The notes under the pieces are model-generated. The model saw only the letters and a program-made list of their open reading frames with translations, searched no databases and had not been told where the DNA came from. A DNA stretch of 40,964 nt, taken from the NCBI GenBank assembly GCA_003153055.1, contig PMBV01000089.1:607-41570 (forward strand). Direction: 5' to 3'. Within the stretch, counting starts at the first letter, position 1. Every line of letters begins with the position of its first letter. Shown in pieces: positions 1 through 7,852 of the stretch. The translations under genes were made by a program, and so were the position numbers. The DNA is from Myxococcales bacterium. GTDB lineage: Bacteria; Myxococcota; Myxococcia; Myxococcales; Myxococcaceae.

Positions 1-445
1 CGCCCTGAGGTGCGAGGGCGGGGCTGCTGTCCAACCACCGAGGCCGTCTGGCCAGCCCCTCGGCCCGAGACCTCGGTGAGCATACGTGAGAAGCATCCGC
101 CGATGCACCACTTGACCCGACCGGCCGAGGGTCTCGTGAGGGCTCGCCCAGGGCCTCCGAGCCCCTCGAGCCCCTCCCCCGACCCCTGCCTCGAGCTGTT
201 CCCGCGGTGAGGCCCAGCCCACGACCCTCGACTCGAGGTCCGTGGCTGGCGGGGGTGAGGTCCAAATGGAAGAGCAGCTTCCGTTCGTGGCACTTAGAGC
301 GGAGTTTGGGCGCGCCCGTGCCTTCCTGCGGTAGCTTCTGACGAGGTGGTCGCCAGCCGAAGCCCTGTGCGCGGCCGCCTCAGCGGCGCTGTTCGGGAGG
401 CGAACCCACGGAACCTCCACGACGAGAAGTAGCGCCCTCGAGGCC
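1..445. other. No gene recognised
   Basis: I see no convincing coding region here. Short open frames exist on both strands, but their composition is low-complexity (Pro, Arg, Ser) and resembles no family I know. It lies downstream of the leftward sheath gene, so it may be its 3' flank. I saw no clear hairpin followed by a T tract. Confidence 0.4.
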
Positions 446-1948
446 TCACGCCTCGCCCAAGGGCGCGACGAAGGAGATGTCGCGCACTGAAACGCCCGCG
501 ACCCGGCCCGGGCGCACCGTGACGTTGAGGCTCGGAGGCGAGGCTCCAATCGACACCTCGCACGAGGCGCGCTCGCCGTTGAACGTCAGGTGCGCGGCCA
601 GCATCACCTGGGCGGCCTCGCGGGCGGCGACGGCGTCGGTGTCCGGGGGAATGGCCTGCGCGATGCCGAAGACCGCGCTGACGGCCGCCGCGGTGAAGAG
701 CTGGTCGCCCAAGGTGAGGCTCGCCGGCCGGCTGGTGCCGCTGGCGGTGCTGGGCCCGCGAAACACCACCGGCGCCACTGGGAGAATCGCTACGTCACGG
801 TTCTGCACCGCCGCGAACATCGCCACCCCGGCCTTGGCGGCTTCTTCCGCCGAATCAGCCCGTGCCCCGGCTTCGAGGCTCAGTGCCCGCTCGGTGGCGC
901 CGACCTTCGTCACCCGCACCGGCAAATTAGACAACACCCCATGCGTCGAGCCGCTGTGCGTGAAGGGCGCGCCGGTGCGATGGACGCTCGCGGCGACCAG
1001 GGCCGCGACCCCGTAGGCCGCGCCGAAGAAGAGGTCCTTGGGCTCGAGGACCGCGACGCCTTCCCGGGCCGTCGACTCCGAATGCCTGGGGCGCGCGAGC
1101 AACCCATTGACGGCCACGACCAGCCACCGGCTGGCGTCGTCAGCCGCTACCGTGCGAAACAGCGCGGCCCGCGGGTCGTCGCTGTGCGCCAGGCCTCGCG
1201 ACGAGGTGCCCAGCGCCTCCAGGGTGTCGAAGCCCAAAAGCTCGGAGGTGCCGTTGGTCACCACCGGCGCTCGCAGCGACTCCCCACCTCGGGCCCAGTC
1301 GATGAGGCGGTCGCAGTCGCGGGCGGTGGCACCCATCACCGCGTCGACCACCACCAGGCCGACGGGCGTGCCGGTCGGAGGGAGCGCCTGGAGCAGCTCG
1401 AGGGCCTCGGTGACGGTATCGGGCGTCGCGTGAAGCACCTCGAGCACGACGGGAGCGCCTCGGGGATACGAATCGGACACGAACTTCACTCCGCGCCAGG
1501 CGGCCTCGAGGCGTCGCACCTCGGGGTGCGTCAGCACGTTCGCGACTCGCGTCTCCACCCTCGCTGGCGGCGGCCGCGGAGCCGAAGGGGTCGTGTCGTC
1601 ATCGATGTCGTCGAGCAGTTGATCGAGCAGGCTCTTCGGGCCCGGAGCCGGCGTTGGCGCCGGTGCTCGAGCGGGAGCCGGTTCGACCTTCAAAGCCGGC
1701 ACGTTCTTCACCAGCCACTCGGGACGAAAGGCGCCCAGCCGGGAGAAGGTGACCTCGATGGGCTTCGGATTGTTGGGGAGGTCGAGGGCCACCGATGGGC
1801 TGAAGCGCTGCATCACCTCGTCGAAGGTCTCGCGGGTGATGGGGACGGGCGTCGTCGGCGCCGTGTGCGTGAGCGCGAACTGGGGGCGTGGGAGCAGCTC
1901 GGCAATGAGCACGATTCGGAACGGGGCCGGGGCGTCGTCGGTTGGCAT
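446..1948 (-). CDS. Type VI secretion sheath protein, TssB-like plus TssC-like parts in one chain
   Basis: About 500 residues. The first ~95 resemble the small sheath subunit TssB/VipA: PFRIVLIAELL at the start, then ITRETFDEVMQRFSPSVAL and a segment ending WLVKNVPAL. A Pro/Ala linker of about 55 residues follows. From about residue 155 the sequence resembles the large subunit TssC/VipB, with LEAAWRGVKFVSDSYPRG and later APVVTNGTSELLGFDTLEAL. In the known system TssB and TssC form the contractile sheath that drives the Hcp tube out of the cell. I chose the ATG at 1948 because the similarity begins directly after it; an in-frame start at 2065 would add 39 unlike residues. No other type VI gene is visible, although the leftward transcription unit could continue past the window edge. 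Whether it is a true fusion or a divergent long TssC with a TssB-like N-terminus is undecided. Confidence 0.75.
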   Translation of the reverse strand: MPTDDAPAPFRIVLIAELLPRPQFALTHTAPTTPVPITRETFDEVMQRFSPSVALDLPNNPKPIEVTFSRLGAFRPEWLVKNVPALKVEPAPARAPAPTPAPGPKSLLDQLLDDIDDDTTPSAPRPPPARVETRVANVLTHPEVRRLEAAWRGVKFVSDSYPRGAPVVLEVLHATPDTVTEALELLQALPPTGTPVGLVVVDAVMGATARDCDRLIDWARGGESLRAPVVTNGTSELLGFDTLEALGTSSRGLAHSDDPRAALFRTVAADDASRWLVVAVNGLLARPRHSESTAREGVAVLEPKDLFFGAAYGVAALVAASVHRTGAPFTHSGSTHGVLSNLPVRVTKVGATERALSLEAGARADSAEEAAKAGVAMFAAVQNRDVAILPVAPVVFRGPSTASGTSRPASLTLGDQLFTAAAVSAVFGIAQAIPPDTDAVAAREAAQVMLAAHLTFNGERASCEVSIGASPPSLNVTVRPGRVAGVSVRDISFVAPLGEA

Positions 1949-2067
1949 CGCCGACACAGGATAGACACTTTCGACCGAGGCGTCGCGGGACTTGAGCCAG
2001 GGACGACACGTCTGAGGGGCGGAGGCTGGGGCGCCCAGGTTAGACTCGGTCACTTCGGAGGACACAC

Positions 2068-2136
2068 ATGGACCTTGAGCTACGTGGCAAGACGGTGGTG
2101 GTGACGGGCTCGACGGCGGACATGATCATCGGCTGA
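2068..2136 (+). pseudogene. Truncated short-chain dehydrogenase, N-terminus only
   Basis: An ATG preceded by a good Shine-Dalgarno (GGAGG, 2057-2061) opens a 22-residue frame, MDLELRGKTVVVTGSTADMI, and then stops. LRGKTVVVTGST is the first beta strand and the start of the glycine-rich NAD(P) loop of classical short-chain dehydrogenases. The expected G-I-G continuation is absent and the frame ends at a TGA. A functional ribosome site followed by the first 17 or so conserved residues points to a real gene cut off by a deletion or insertion. Just after the stop, GTGGGCACTCC (2139-2149) matches a motif near 39.59 kb. The ATG faces away from the sheath gene. Confidence 0.6.
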
Positions 2137-2165
2137 GGTGGGCACTCCGTTCCCAGCTTCAAGTC

Positions 2166-3239
2166 ATGAGTGGTAGATTGACGACCGTGAGTCGAGCCTT
2201 CGTCGTCGGCGGTGCCCTGACCTTGTGCGCGTGTGCCCACCGTGCTTCGTCCCGAGCCGAGGTCACCCGCACCGAGCTCACCGTCGAGAGCGAGCCGGGC
2301 GTGCACATCGCGGTGCGCGAGGTGGCTCTCGCCGAGGGGATGAGCGGAGGCGCGGTCGTCCTCGTGCATGGCGCCGGCGCCGGTGGCGTCGCGTCGTTCG
2401 ACAACCCGGTGCCCGGCTACTCCCTGGCTGAGGATCTCGCTCGGGCTGGCTACGCCACCTACGTCCTCGACGTTCGGGGCTGGGGCCGCTCGAGTCGGCC
2501 GGCTGCGCTCGACGGGCCGCGCGACGCGTCGCCTGCCGCGGTCACCTCGGAGGAGGCCGTGCGCGACGTCGCTGCCGCCGTCGAGCTGGCGCGTGCTCGC
2601 GGCCACCGCACGATCGCGGTGCTCGGCTGGGCGACCGGCGGGCACTGGGCCGGCATGTTTGCCGCGACCCACCCTGACGGGCTCACTCACCTCATCATGC
2701 TCAACGCGCTGTACGGCGTCGACGCGCCCTGGTCCCTGCGCGCCGGCCTCGAGGTCGAGGGGTCGCCCGGGGTGCTGAGCCCGAGCCTCGGCGCCTACAC
2801 CTTGCGCGACGAACAGAGCTTGCTCACCACCTGGAACCGCAACATTCCCATCGACGACAAGGCCGCCTGGCGCGACCCCGGTGTCGCCACGGCCTATGTC
2901 GAGCTCACGCTCGGGGCCGATCCGACGTCAAGCAGCCGCCAGCCGCGCAGCGCTCGCGTTCCAGCCGGCCCGCTCGCCGACAGCTACGCGCTGTCCAAAG
3001 GCATCAAGCTGTGGGAGGCGCGGGACGTGCGCGCACAGACGATGATCGTGCGCGGCTCGCTCGACTTCTGGTCTCGACCTCAAGACGTGGCGGCCCTCAA
3101 AGGCGAGCTGAGCGACGCCGGTCGGGTCGAGGTGCTCGAACTGCCTGACTCCACCCACTTTCTCTTCCTCGACCGGCCGGAGCATGGCCGAGCCCGCTTC
3201 GTCGAGGCGGTGCTCGCATTCCTCGGCTCGCTTCGCTGA
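2166..3239 (+). CDS. Alpha/beta-hydrolase-fold lipoprotein without a catalytic serine
   Basis: 357 residues. The N-terminus has a hydrophobic stretch ending LTLCAC (residues 19-23), a plausible lipoprotein signal, so the protein may be membrane-anchored outside the cytoplasm. The body follows the alpha/beta hydrolase plan: an oxyanion strand VVLVHGAGAGG near residue 65, VLDVRGWGRSS near 100, a nucleophile elbow GWATGG at 154-159, an acid region GSLDFWSRPQD, and a late histidine in DSTHFLFLDRP. The elbow should read G-x-S-x-G; here residue 156 is alanine (GCG at 2631-2633), so the usual nucleophile is missing although the glycines and the His are kept. It may be a binding protein or use another mechanism. 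The ATG at 2166 is the first one giving the signal sequence; no strong ribosome site is visible. Confidence 0.8.
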   Translation: MSGRLTTVSRAFVVGGALTLCACAHRASSRAEVTRTELTVESEPGVHIAVREVALAEGMSGGAVVLVHGAGAGGVASFDNPVPGYSLAEDLARAGYATYVLDVRGWGRSSRPAALDGPRDASPAAVTSEEAVRDVAAAVELARARGHRTIAVLGWATGGHWAGMFAATHPDGLTHLIMLNALYGVDAPWSLRAGLEVEGSPGVLSPSLGAYTLRDEQSLLTTWNRNIPIDDKAAWRDPGVATAYVELTLGADPTSSSRQPRSARVPAGPLADSYALSKGIKLWEARDVRAQTMIVRGSLDFWSRPQDVAALKGELSDAGRVEVLELPDSTHFLFLDRPEHGRARFVEAVLAFLGSLR

Positions 3240-3577
3240 TTGCCGAACGAAGCGGGAGACATGAGCTCATGCTGATTCTCGACCGGCGGGCGGCGCTGCG
3301 CTGGTACCTCCGCGCGTGGAAGCGAGTGAAGGACCCGGTGGCCGCCTTCAACCTCGGCCTGGCGTTCGACCCGGGGCTGCCACGCGCTGAACGACACACC
3401 CTCGCAGGTCGAGCTGCTGCTCCGCGGTCATCGGCGTGGCCAGCTCAGCCGCACCTGGCCGGTGCCCAGGATTACGTCATCTCGCGTGGAGGCCAGTCTT
3501 TGCCTCGAGCAATCGTCGCGGCCCTCGGGTTCCACCTGAACTGTTTCGAGTCGCTCGGCATCTCTCTCGAGCCCCGC
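3240..3577. other. Intergenic stretch with a possible Sel1/TPR-like remnant
   Basis: This gap lies between two convergent genes. On the plus strand an ATG at 3269 opens MLILDRRAALRWYLRAWKRV and continues with DPVAAFNLGLAFDPG. This has the spacing of Sel1-like or tetratricopeptide helices (A-x-x-W/Y, AAFNLG) for about 40 residues, then loses any resemblance. I read it as a possible fragment of a repeat protein, with low confidence. The remainder, from about 3400 to 3577, shows nothing I can assign. Confidence 0.3.
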
Positions 3578-5008
3578 TCAGCCATTCATGTTGATGAGCG
3601 CGCGGATCAGATCGGGATTTGCACGGTCCACCGCCACCACGCCGACCGCGGCGTGATGCTGCTTGGCGTAGTCGGTCAACTGCCGATTGATCGGGTCCGA
3701 GAAGCTGGGAATCGCCTGCCACGTGGGGTTGCCAAACGGGGGCATGGTGTCCGTGGCGCTGGTGAAGCTCAGGTGCAACGCTCCGGGGTCGCTGTGCGTG
3801 GCCGCATGGTCCAACGCCTGTTGTACGTCGCGCCACTTCTCTTCCTGATTGGTGCCCTTGCCGTTGAAGTCGTTGTAGTGGTCCTCGACGTCCAGCAACT
3901 TGTTGGCGGTGACCCCGGTGGGGTTCTTTTCGCCATCGGGCCAGCCATTCGTGGCGTCGATGCCGAGCGGGGCCCTGGTATTGCCGTCGGGGGCTGCGTA
4001 GCGCCGCACCAGCACCATTTTGCCCTGTGCCTCGCCGAAGGTGGGGACCTTGTCCTTGGTTCCGTAGAACAGGTTGCGCTGCGGCCCCGCCGAGGCGTTG
4101 CGGTCGATGGGGTTGGCTTGGGCATGCTCGCCCTCCAGCTTAGACATCAGTCCTTCGACCGCGCTCTGGAAGCGCGCGTCGTTCGCGCCGCCCTTGTTGC
4201 CTTCGTTCTTGACCGAGACCATCACCGCCTCGCTCGGGTGGTCGCGAAGGAAGTCGGAGACGGTTCTCAGCGCCTGTTCGCCGGACAGGGGCTGTCGGGA
4301 GATGCCATGGTAGACCTGTAGGTGCTCCGGCGCGAGCTGACGGCCCAGCCGGTCGTGCGTGGCCGGTTCCAGCTTGAAGCGGAGGTCCAGGAAGCGAACG
4401 CCGCTGTTGAGTTGGTCCTTCAGCGACATGCGTTGCGCGTCAGCGCTGCCCGGAAGCCCCAGGTTCTCCGTGGCGGCCGAGTCGTGGGTGCCGGGCAAGG
4501 TGACATCGGCCAAGCTGGTTGATTTCGCGACCGACTGGCCCATCCACGTCGCTGCATTGGCCTGGCTGGCGGGGATGAGTCCTTCGGTCACTTTGGTCGG
4601 GTCGGCCGACGGTGCGGGACCCACTGGCGCGGCGTCAGAGCTCGACGGCTTCCCCGGCTCGAAGCTGTCGGTCATCAGCTTGTTCCAGGTCTGGTTGCCG
4701 ACCTTGCCGTCGACCCCGATCTTCATCCGGTCCTGGTACTGCCTCACCGCCTCCTCGGTCTTCGGCCCGAAGACGCCGTCCACCTGGCCGGGGTCGATGC
4801 CGGCCGCCTTGAGCTCCCGCTGTAGCGTGGAGACCTCCTGGCCCGTGCTGCCCTTCTTGACGAGCGAGGTGTTGACTGCCTTCTGCGCGGCGCGGCGGTC
4901 CCGCGCGTCCTCGCCGACGGTGGAGGAAACCTTGGGAGTTTGCGCGGTCATCAATCGACGGTCGCGGGCTGCTTCACCACCACCAGAGGGAAGAGGGCTG
5001 ACAGTCAT
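3578..5008 (-). CDS. PI-PLC-like phosphodiesterase with N-terminal peptidoglycan-binding domain
   Basis: 476 residues. The start at 5008 has a good ribosome site (AGGAG a few bases upstream). Residues ~52-112 form a PG_binding_1 domain: KKGSTGQEVSTLQRELKAAG, then DGVFGPKTEEAVRQYQ and KVGNQTWNKL. A Ser/Pro-rich linker follows. From ~155 the chain matches the X domain of bacterial phosphatidylinositol-specific phospholipase C: LPGTHDSA with His175, FLDLRF at 206-211, the second active-site motif YHG with His234, and a later VMVSVKNEGN strand. Bacterial PI-PLC enzymes cleave phosphoinositides by general acid-base catalysis using two histidines, both present here. No signal peptide or membrane segment is visible, so export, if any, would need another route such as a contractile or type VI-like system. 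The fold call is firm; the substrate is unknown. Confidence 0.85.
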   Translation of the reverse strand: MTVSPLPSGGGEAARDRRLMTAQTPKVSSTVGEDARDRRAAQKAVNTSLVKKGSTGQEVSTLQRELKAAGIDPGQVDGVFGPKTEEAVRQYQDRMKIGVDGKVGNQTWNKLMTDSFEPGKPSSSDAAPVGPAPSADPTKVTEGLIPASQANAATWMGQSVAKSTSLADVTLPGTHDSAATENLGLPGSADAQRMSLKDQLNSGVRFLDLRFKLEPATHDRLGRQLAPEHLQVYHGISRQPLSGEQALRTVSDFLRDHPSEAVMVSVKNEGNKGGANDARFQSAVEGLMSKLEGEHAQANPIDRNASAGPQRNLFYGTKDKVPTFGEAQGKMVLVRRYAAPDGNTRAPLGIDATNGWPDGEKNPTGVTANKLLDVEDHYNDFNGKGTNQEEKWRDVQQALDHAATHSDPGALHLSFTSATDTMPPFGNPTWQAIPSFSDPINRQLTDYAKQHHAAVGVVAVDRANPDLIRALINMNG

Positions 5009-5227
5009 GGGGATCTCCTGTCCTTTGCTGCCCGCGATGGGAGCCAGGCGAGGTGCGGGCGCCTGGCGAGTTGTCGCACGGGGCCCGCGCGTCGTTACCT
5101 GCGCAAATGGAAACCCTCTTTACGCTTCAAGGCCAGATTCGACCTGAGCGCCCGCGCCCTCCACGACTCCAGACTCAGCGGCGCGCCGTGTCAGCTCGGC
5201 ACCGAGGGGCGCGTCAGCACCGACGCC

Positions 5228-6040
5228 ATGCTTCCCTCCCGAACCCACTTGTCGAGCCGCTTCGAGCACGCCGGGCTGACGCTCGAGCTGTCGGGCGGTC
5301 CGCTCGCGGTCACCGGCAACGACGCCATCGTCCAGCTCGACATCGCTCGTGGGAAGCGCGTTCAGGACGAGCACTTTCGCCTGTGGCCCGGCCACGGCTC
5401 GAACCGCATCGAGGTCGAGGGCGTCGATCGCCCGCTCAACCAGTTGGTGCTGATGGTGCACGAGCCGCGTCGTCGCTTCGAGGTCGCGCTGCCCAAGGCG
5501 GCTGCTGACCGCAACCCCGGCCTGACCGTCGTCCGCGAGGACAAGCGCCGGGTCTGGGTCGAGCGGTTCACCGATGATCGCAAGCGGCACTTCCTCTGCG
5601 GCCTCGACGAGCAGCACGCCTTCATCGCCCAGCTCCCCGACGCGGTGTCCACGGTGCGGCAGGCCCACGGCAGCTTGAGGCCGGCCGGGCTCCTCGACGC
5701 CGAGGCCAGGGCCCGCGCCTCGGCCATTCGCCAGGGCGAGTTCTTCTTCGTCCCTCTGTGCGACGCGGATCTGAAGCGGGTGATGCAACTGGGGAAGAAC
5801 GTGCGCGTTCGGCAGAAGACGGGCATCGCCCAGGCCGCCCAGTGGACGCGCGCGGGCCGGGAACACCTCGCCGATGAGGTGTGGTCGATCCGTGCCTCGG
5901 CCACCGAGCACTACGTCCTGGTGAGGGGTGAGGTCCGACACCCGGATCACCGCTCGCTTCGGCTCTCGCACTGGATGCGGGTGTTCCAGAACCGCGAGAC
6001 CGCCGAGACGCGGCCAGCCGGAGTGCTTTGGGTCGACTGA
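5228..6040 (+). CDS. Conserved hypothetical protein
   Basis: About 270 residues from the ATG at 5228. The frame is open further upstream, but the preceding residues look unlike the rest and no strong ribosome site marks a start, so the 5' end is uncertain. The middle carries FFFVPLCDADLK, and the C-terminal part has YVLVRGEVRHPDHRSL followed by LRLSHWMRVFQNRE. I recall the RHPDH...W..V..N pattern from uncharacterised proteins of bacteria and phages, but I know of no function. The protein appears soluble: no signal peptide or membrane helix is visible. The opposite strand has an equally long open frame, which I treat as a shadow because it lacks any recognisable conserved block. Confidence 0.6.
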   Translation: MLPSRTHLSSRFEHAGLTLELSGGPLAVTGNDAIVQLDIARGKRVQDEHFRLWPGHGSNRIEVEGVDRPLNQLVLMVHEPRRRFEVALPKAAADRNPGLTVVREDKRRVWVERFTDDRKRHFLCGLDEQHAFIAQLPDAVSTVRQAHGSLRPAGLLDAEARARASAIRQGEFFFVPLCDADLKRVMQLGKNVRVRQKTGIAQAAQWTRAGREHLADEVWSIRASATEHYVLVRGEVRHPDHRSLRLSHWMRVFQNRETAETRPAGVLWVD

Positions 6041-6182
6041 AGCCCGCTGTGTTCGAAACCACAGAAGACGCGATGCTCGATCTTGTTCCACTTGCTCGTT
6101 CCAGGCGGGAAGTGGCTCACGCGGATCCTGATGTTCTACGGCGCCGCCAAGAAGCGCAAGGCCAGGGGTGGGCGCCGAGCCC

Positions 6183-6677
6183 TCACCCCACAGCGGATCG
6201 GACTGCGTTGGCCACCGCCGTCGTGACATGCGACCAAGTCCATCCGTTGAGCATCACCGGCATCGGCTCGCGGTCTGCGTCGTCGAAGTAGCTGAGGCTG
6301 GCGAAGCACGCGAGGTCCGACAACGAGGCCAACGGGCATCCAAACTCTGCCCAAAGGAGAGTGGGTCTCAGCGCCGCATACCCGTACTCGAAGAAGCTGA
6401 CACGAACACCCCCGAGCTTTCCATGCACCGTGCCACCAGCGACCTCCACCAGCTCGAATGCACCGAGGACGTCGCGGAGCTTTGCCGCAAGCTGGAGCGG
6501 GTCTGCGATCGGCGCTCTTCGAAACCAGTCGAAGTCGATGGACTGGCGGTGCCCGAGCTGGATCGCCAGCGCCGTCCCCCCTGCGAGATGAAAGCCCTCC
6601 GAGACGGCAACCGGGGCGAGGCTCCGGAGCGCATCCTTCTGCTCGGGCGGGAGGACCTCGTCATGGAAGCGACTCAC
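6183..6677 (-). pseudogene. AbiEii-type nucleotidyltransferase with internal deletion
   Basis: 164 residues from a GTG start at 6677 that overlaps the upstream stop (GTGA). The first half matches the nucleotidyl transferase AbiEii/AbiGii toxin family: FHLAGGTALAIQLGHRQSID with GGT at 33-35, and the metal-binding SIDFDWF at 46-52. The end, YFDDADREPMPVML at 130-143, matches the family's C-terminal block. The usual middle part, with the catalytic Lys region (typically DLAAMKL...RGxKKDFxDLYFL and about 45 residues), is missing: DLACF runs straight into ASLSYFDDA. An in-frame deletion therefore removed the core. In AbiE systems this family transfers nucleotides to tRNA. This copy is probably inactive as a transferase, although the frame is preserved. 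Confidence 0.75.
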
Positions 6678-6988
6678 GCGGCCCTTCCGTCCCAGATTGC
6701 GCGACGAGGGTCCGCGATCCAGCCCGATACCACGTCGTGTGGAAGGTCGAGGAGCAGCTCCCACAGCCTGAGCTGTTTCGGCGACAAGGGCCTCCCTCTG
6801 GTGCGCAAGAGCCACTCTCGCAGCGCAGCGTCACCCACTCGCTCGCGCAGCCATCGCCAATCGGCCAGGCCCCCTCGCCCAAGCACCCGCCCGTAGATGA
6901 AATCGGCGTGCTCACCCAAGGTGAGCCCAGACGCGTCCGAGTCCCAGAAGAGGGCTCGGATCCGCTCGGGCAAAGGTGGCTCCACCAT
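6674..6988 (-). CDS. DUF6922-type partner protein
   Basis: 104 residues, opening MVEPPLPERIRALFWDSDAS. LPERIRALFWD, then LTLGEHADFIYGRVL, DWRWL and RPLSPKQLRLWELLL, matches small proteins I know as DUF6922, which commonly sit just upstream of AbiEii-like nucleotidyltransferases. Here its TGA overlaps the GTG of the downstream transferase by four bases, consistent with translational coupling. Its role is unproven; an antitoxin-like or adaptor role is an inference from the pairing. It looks intact while its partner is damaged. The region from 6989 to 7255 upstream separates it from the divergent TetR gene and should hold its promoter. Confidence 0.7.
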   Translation of the reverse strand: MVEPPLPERIRALFWDSDASGLTLGEHADFIYGRVLGRGGLADWRWLRERVGDAALREWLLRTRGRPLSPKQLRLWELLLDLPHDVVSGWIADPRRAIWDGRAA

Positions 6989-7240
6989 GGGTCGATCATG
7001 CTCGCCAGCGGCTTCGGTGGGAAGGGCGATAGATGTCGGTGTGCTCCTCGACCGGCCTCGCGGCCCTCGAATGGGCTTGGGCTCAAGGGGAGCGGAGCGC
7101 GTGGATCGCGCCGTCAGCGGTGGAGGACGGCCTCCGCCGTGGACCCGGGGCCGACGTCGAGCGAATCTCTACGCCGAGACCGGAGTAGCTGGAGCGCCTG
7201 GCCGCCCGACTCACGGCGAGTGGCGAACGGCTTCAACTAG

Positions 7241-7256
7241 TATTACATATATAATA
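7241..7256. promoter_or_regulatory. AT-rich palindrome with -10-like box at the tetR start
   Basis: TATTACATATATAATA is an island of A/T in GC-rich surroundings. The outer five bases on each side (TATTA/TAATA) are inverted repeats, and 7250-7255 reads TATAAT, the perfect sigma-70 -10 consensus, directly abutting the ATG at 7256. It could be an autoregulatory TetR operator overlapping a promoter, read either way given the divergent gene at 6988. No ribosome site precedes the ATG. Confidence 0.5.
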
Positions 7257-7852
7257 TGAGTCAACGAGCGCTTCAGAAGTCCGACAGCAAGCGGGCGATC
7301 CTCCGGTCGGCCGCGACGATTCTCCGGGAGCGGGGCGGCGCTGGGGCGAGCGTGCAGCACGTGATGGCAGGAGCAGGCCTCACAGTAGGGGCCTTCTATG
7401 CCCACTTCCCGGACAAGGAGGCGCTCGTGGCCGAGGCCTTCGTGCAGGCGCTCGACGAGGCGAAAGCCCTCGTCGACGGCGCGACCGGCGGAGCGACCGG
7501 AGCCGCGGCGCTCTCGGCGGTGGTCGATCGCTACCTCAGCGAGGAGCACCGCGATGACGTGCGCCGAGGGTGCCCGCTCCCCGCGATGCTCGGTGAAGCC
7601 GCCGCATCCCACGACGCCGACTCGAGCGAGCTCTTCGAACAGGCCGTCAAGACGATGCGAGATCGCCTGGCCGCGGTCGCCCAGAAAGACGCGCCAGCCG
7701 ACGCCGTCCTGGCGCTGGTGGCGCTGATGGTGGGCGGGCAAATCCTCGCTCGGGCCACCCGGGGAACGCCGACCTCCTCGATGGTCCTCGCCTCCTGCCG
7801 GAAGGCCGGAAAAGCGCTCGCCGCCGCTCCTCGGGCACGGGTGCAGAGATGA
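7256..7852 (+). CDS. TetR/AcrR-family transcriptional regulator
   Basis: 198 residues. The N-terminus is a TetR DNA-binding domain: SDSKRAILRSAATILRERG, then the helix-turn-helix ASVQHVMAGAGLTVGAFYAHF followed by DKEALVAEAF. The rest is the variable ligand-binding and dimerisation part. It is the first gene of a four-gene operon: its stop overlaps the next start by four bases at 7849-7852. The likely role is local repression of this operon in response to an unknown, probably redox-active or organic, compound, judged from the downstream AhpD-like and NmrA-like genes. A palindrome overlapping its start codon is a candidate operator. No Shine-Dalgarno is visible before the ATG, which is unusual. 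Confidence 0.85.
   Translation: MSQRALQKSDSKRAILRSAATILRERGGAGASVQHVMAGAGLTVGAFYAHFPDKEALVAEAFVQALDEAKALVDGATGGATGAAALSAVVDRYLSEEHRDDVRRGCPLPAMLGEAAASHDADSSELFEQAVKTMRDRLAAVAQKDAPADAVLALVALMVGGQILARATRGTPTSSMVLASCRKAGKALAAAPRARVQR

Noticed and set aside
590..2104. Long plus-strand open frame of about 500 codons opposite the sheath gene
   Set aside because: It is rich in Arg, Gly and His with no family resemblance, while the minus frame matches TssB/TssC; it is a GC-driven shadow.
6070..6182. Plus-strand stretch reading FHLLVPGGKWLTRILMFYG
   Set aside because: It looks protein-like for about 30 residues but has no start, no ribosome site and no family I can name.
5120..6229. Minus-strand open frame of about 370 codons opposite the gene at 5228-6040
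   Set aside because: It has no recognisable motif, and the plus frame carries a conserved RHPDH block. The choice is less certain than for the other shadows.
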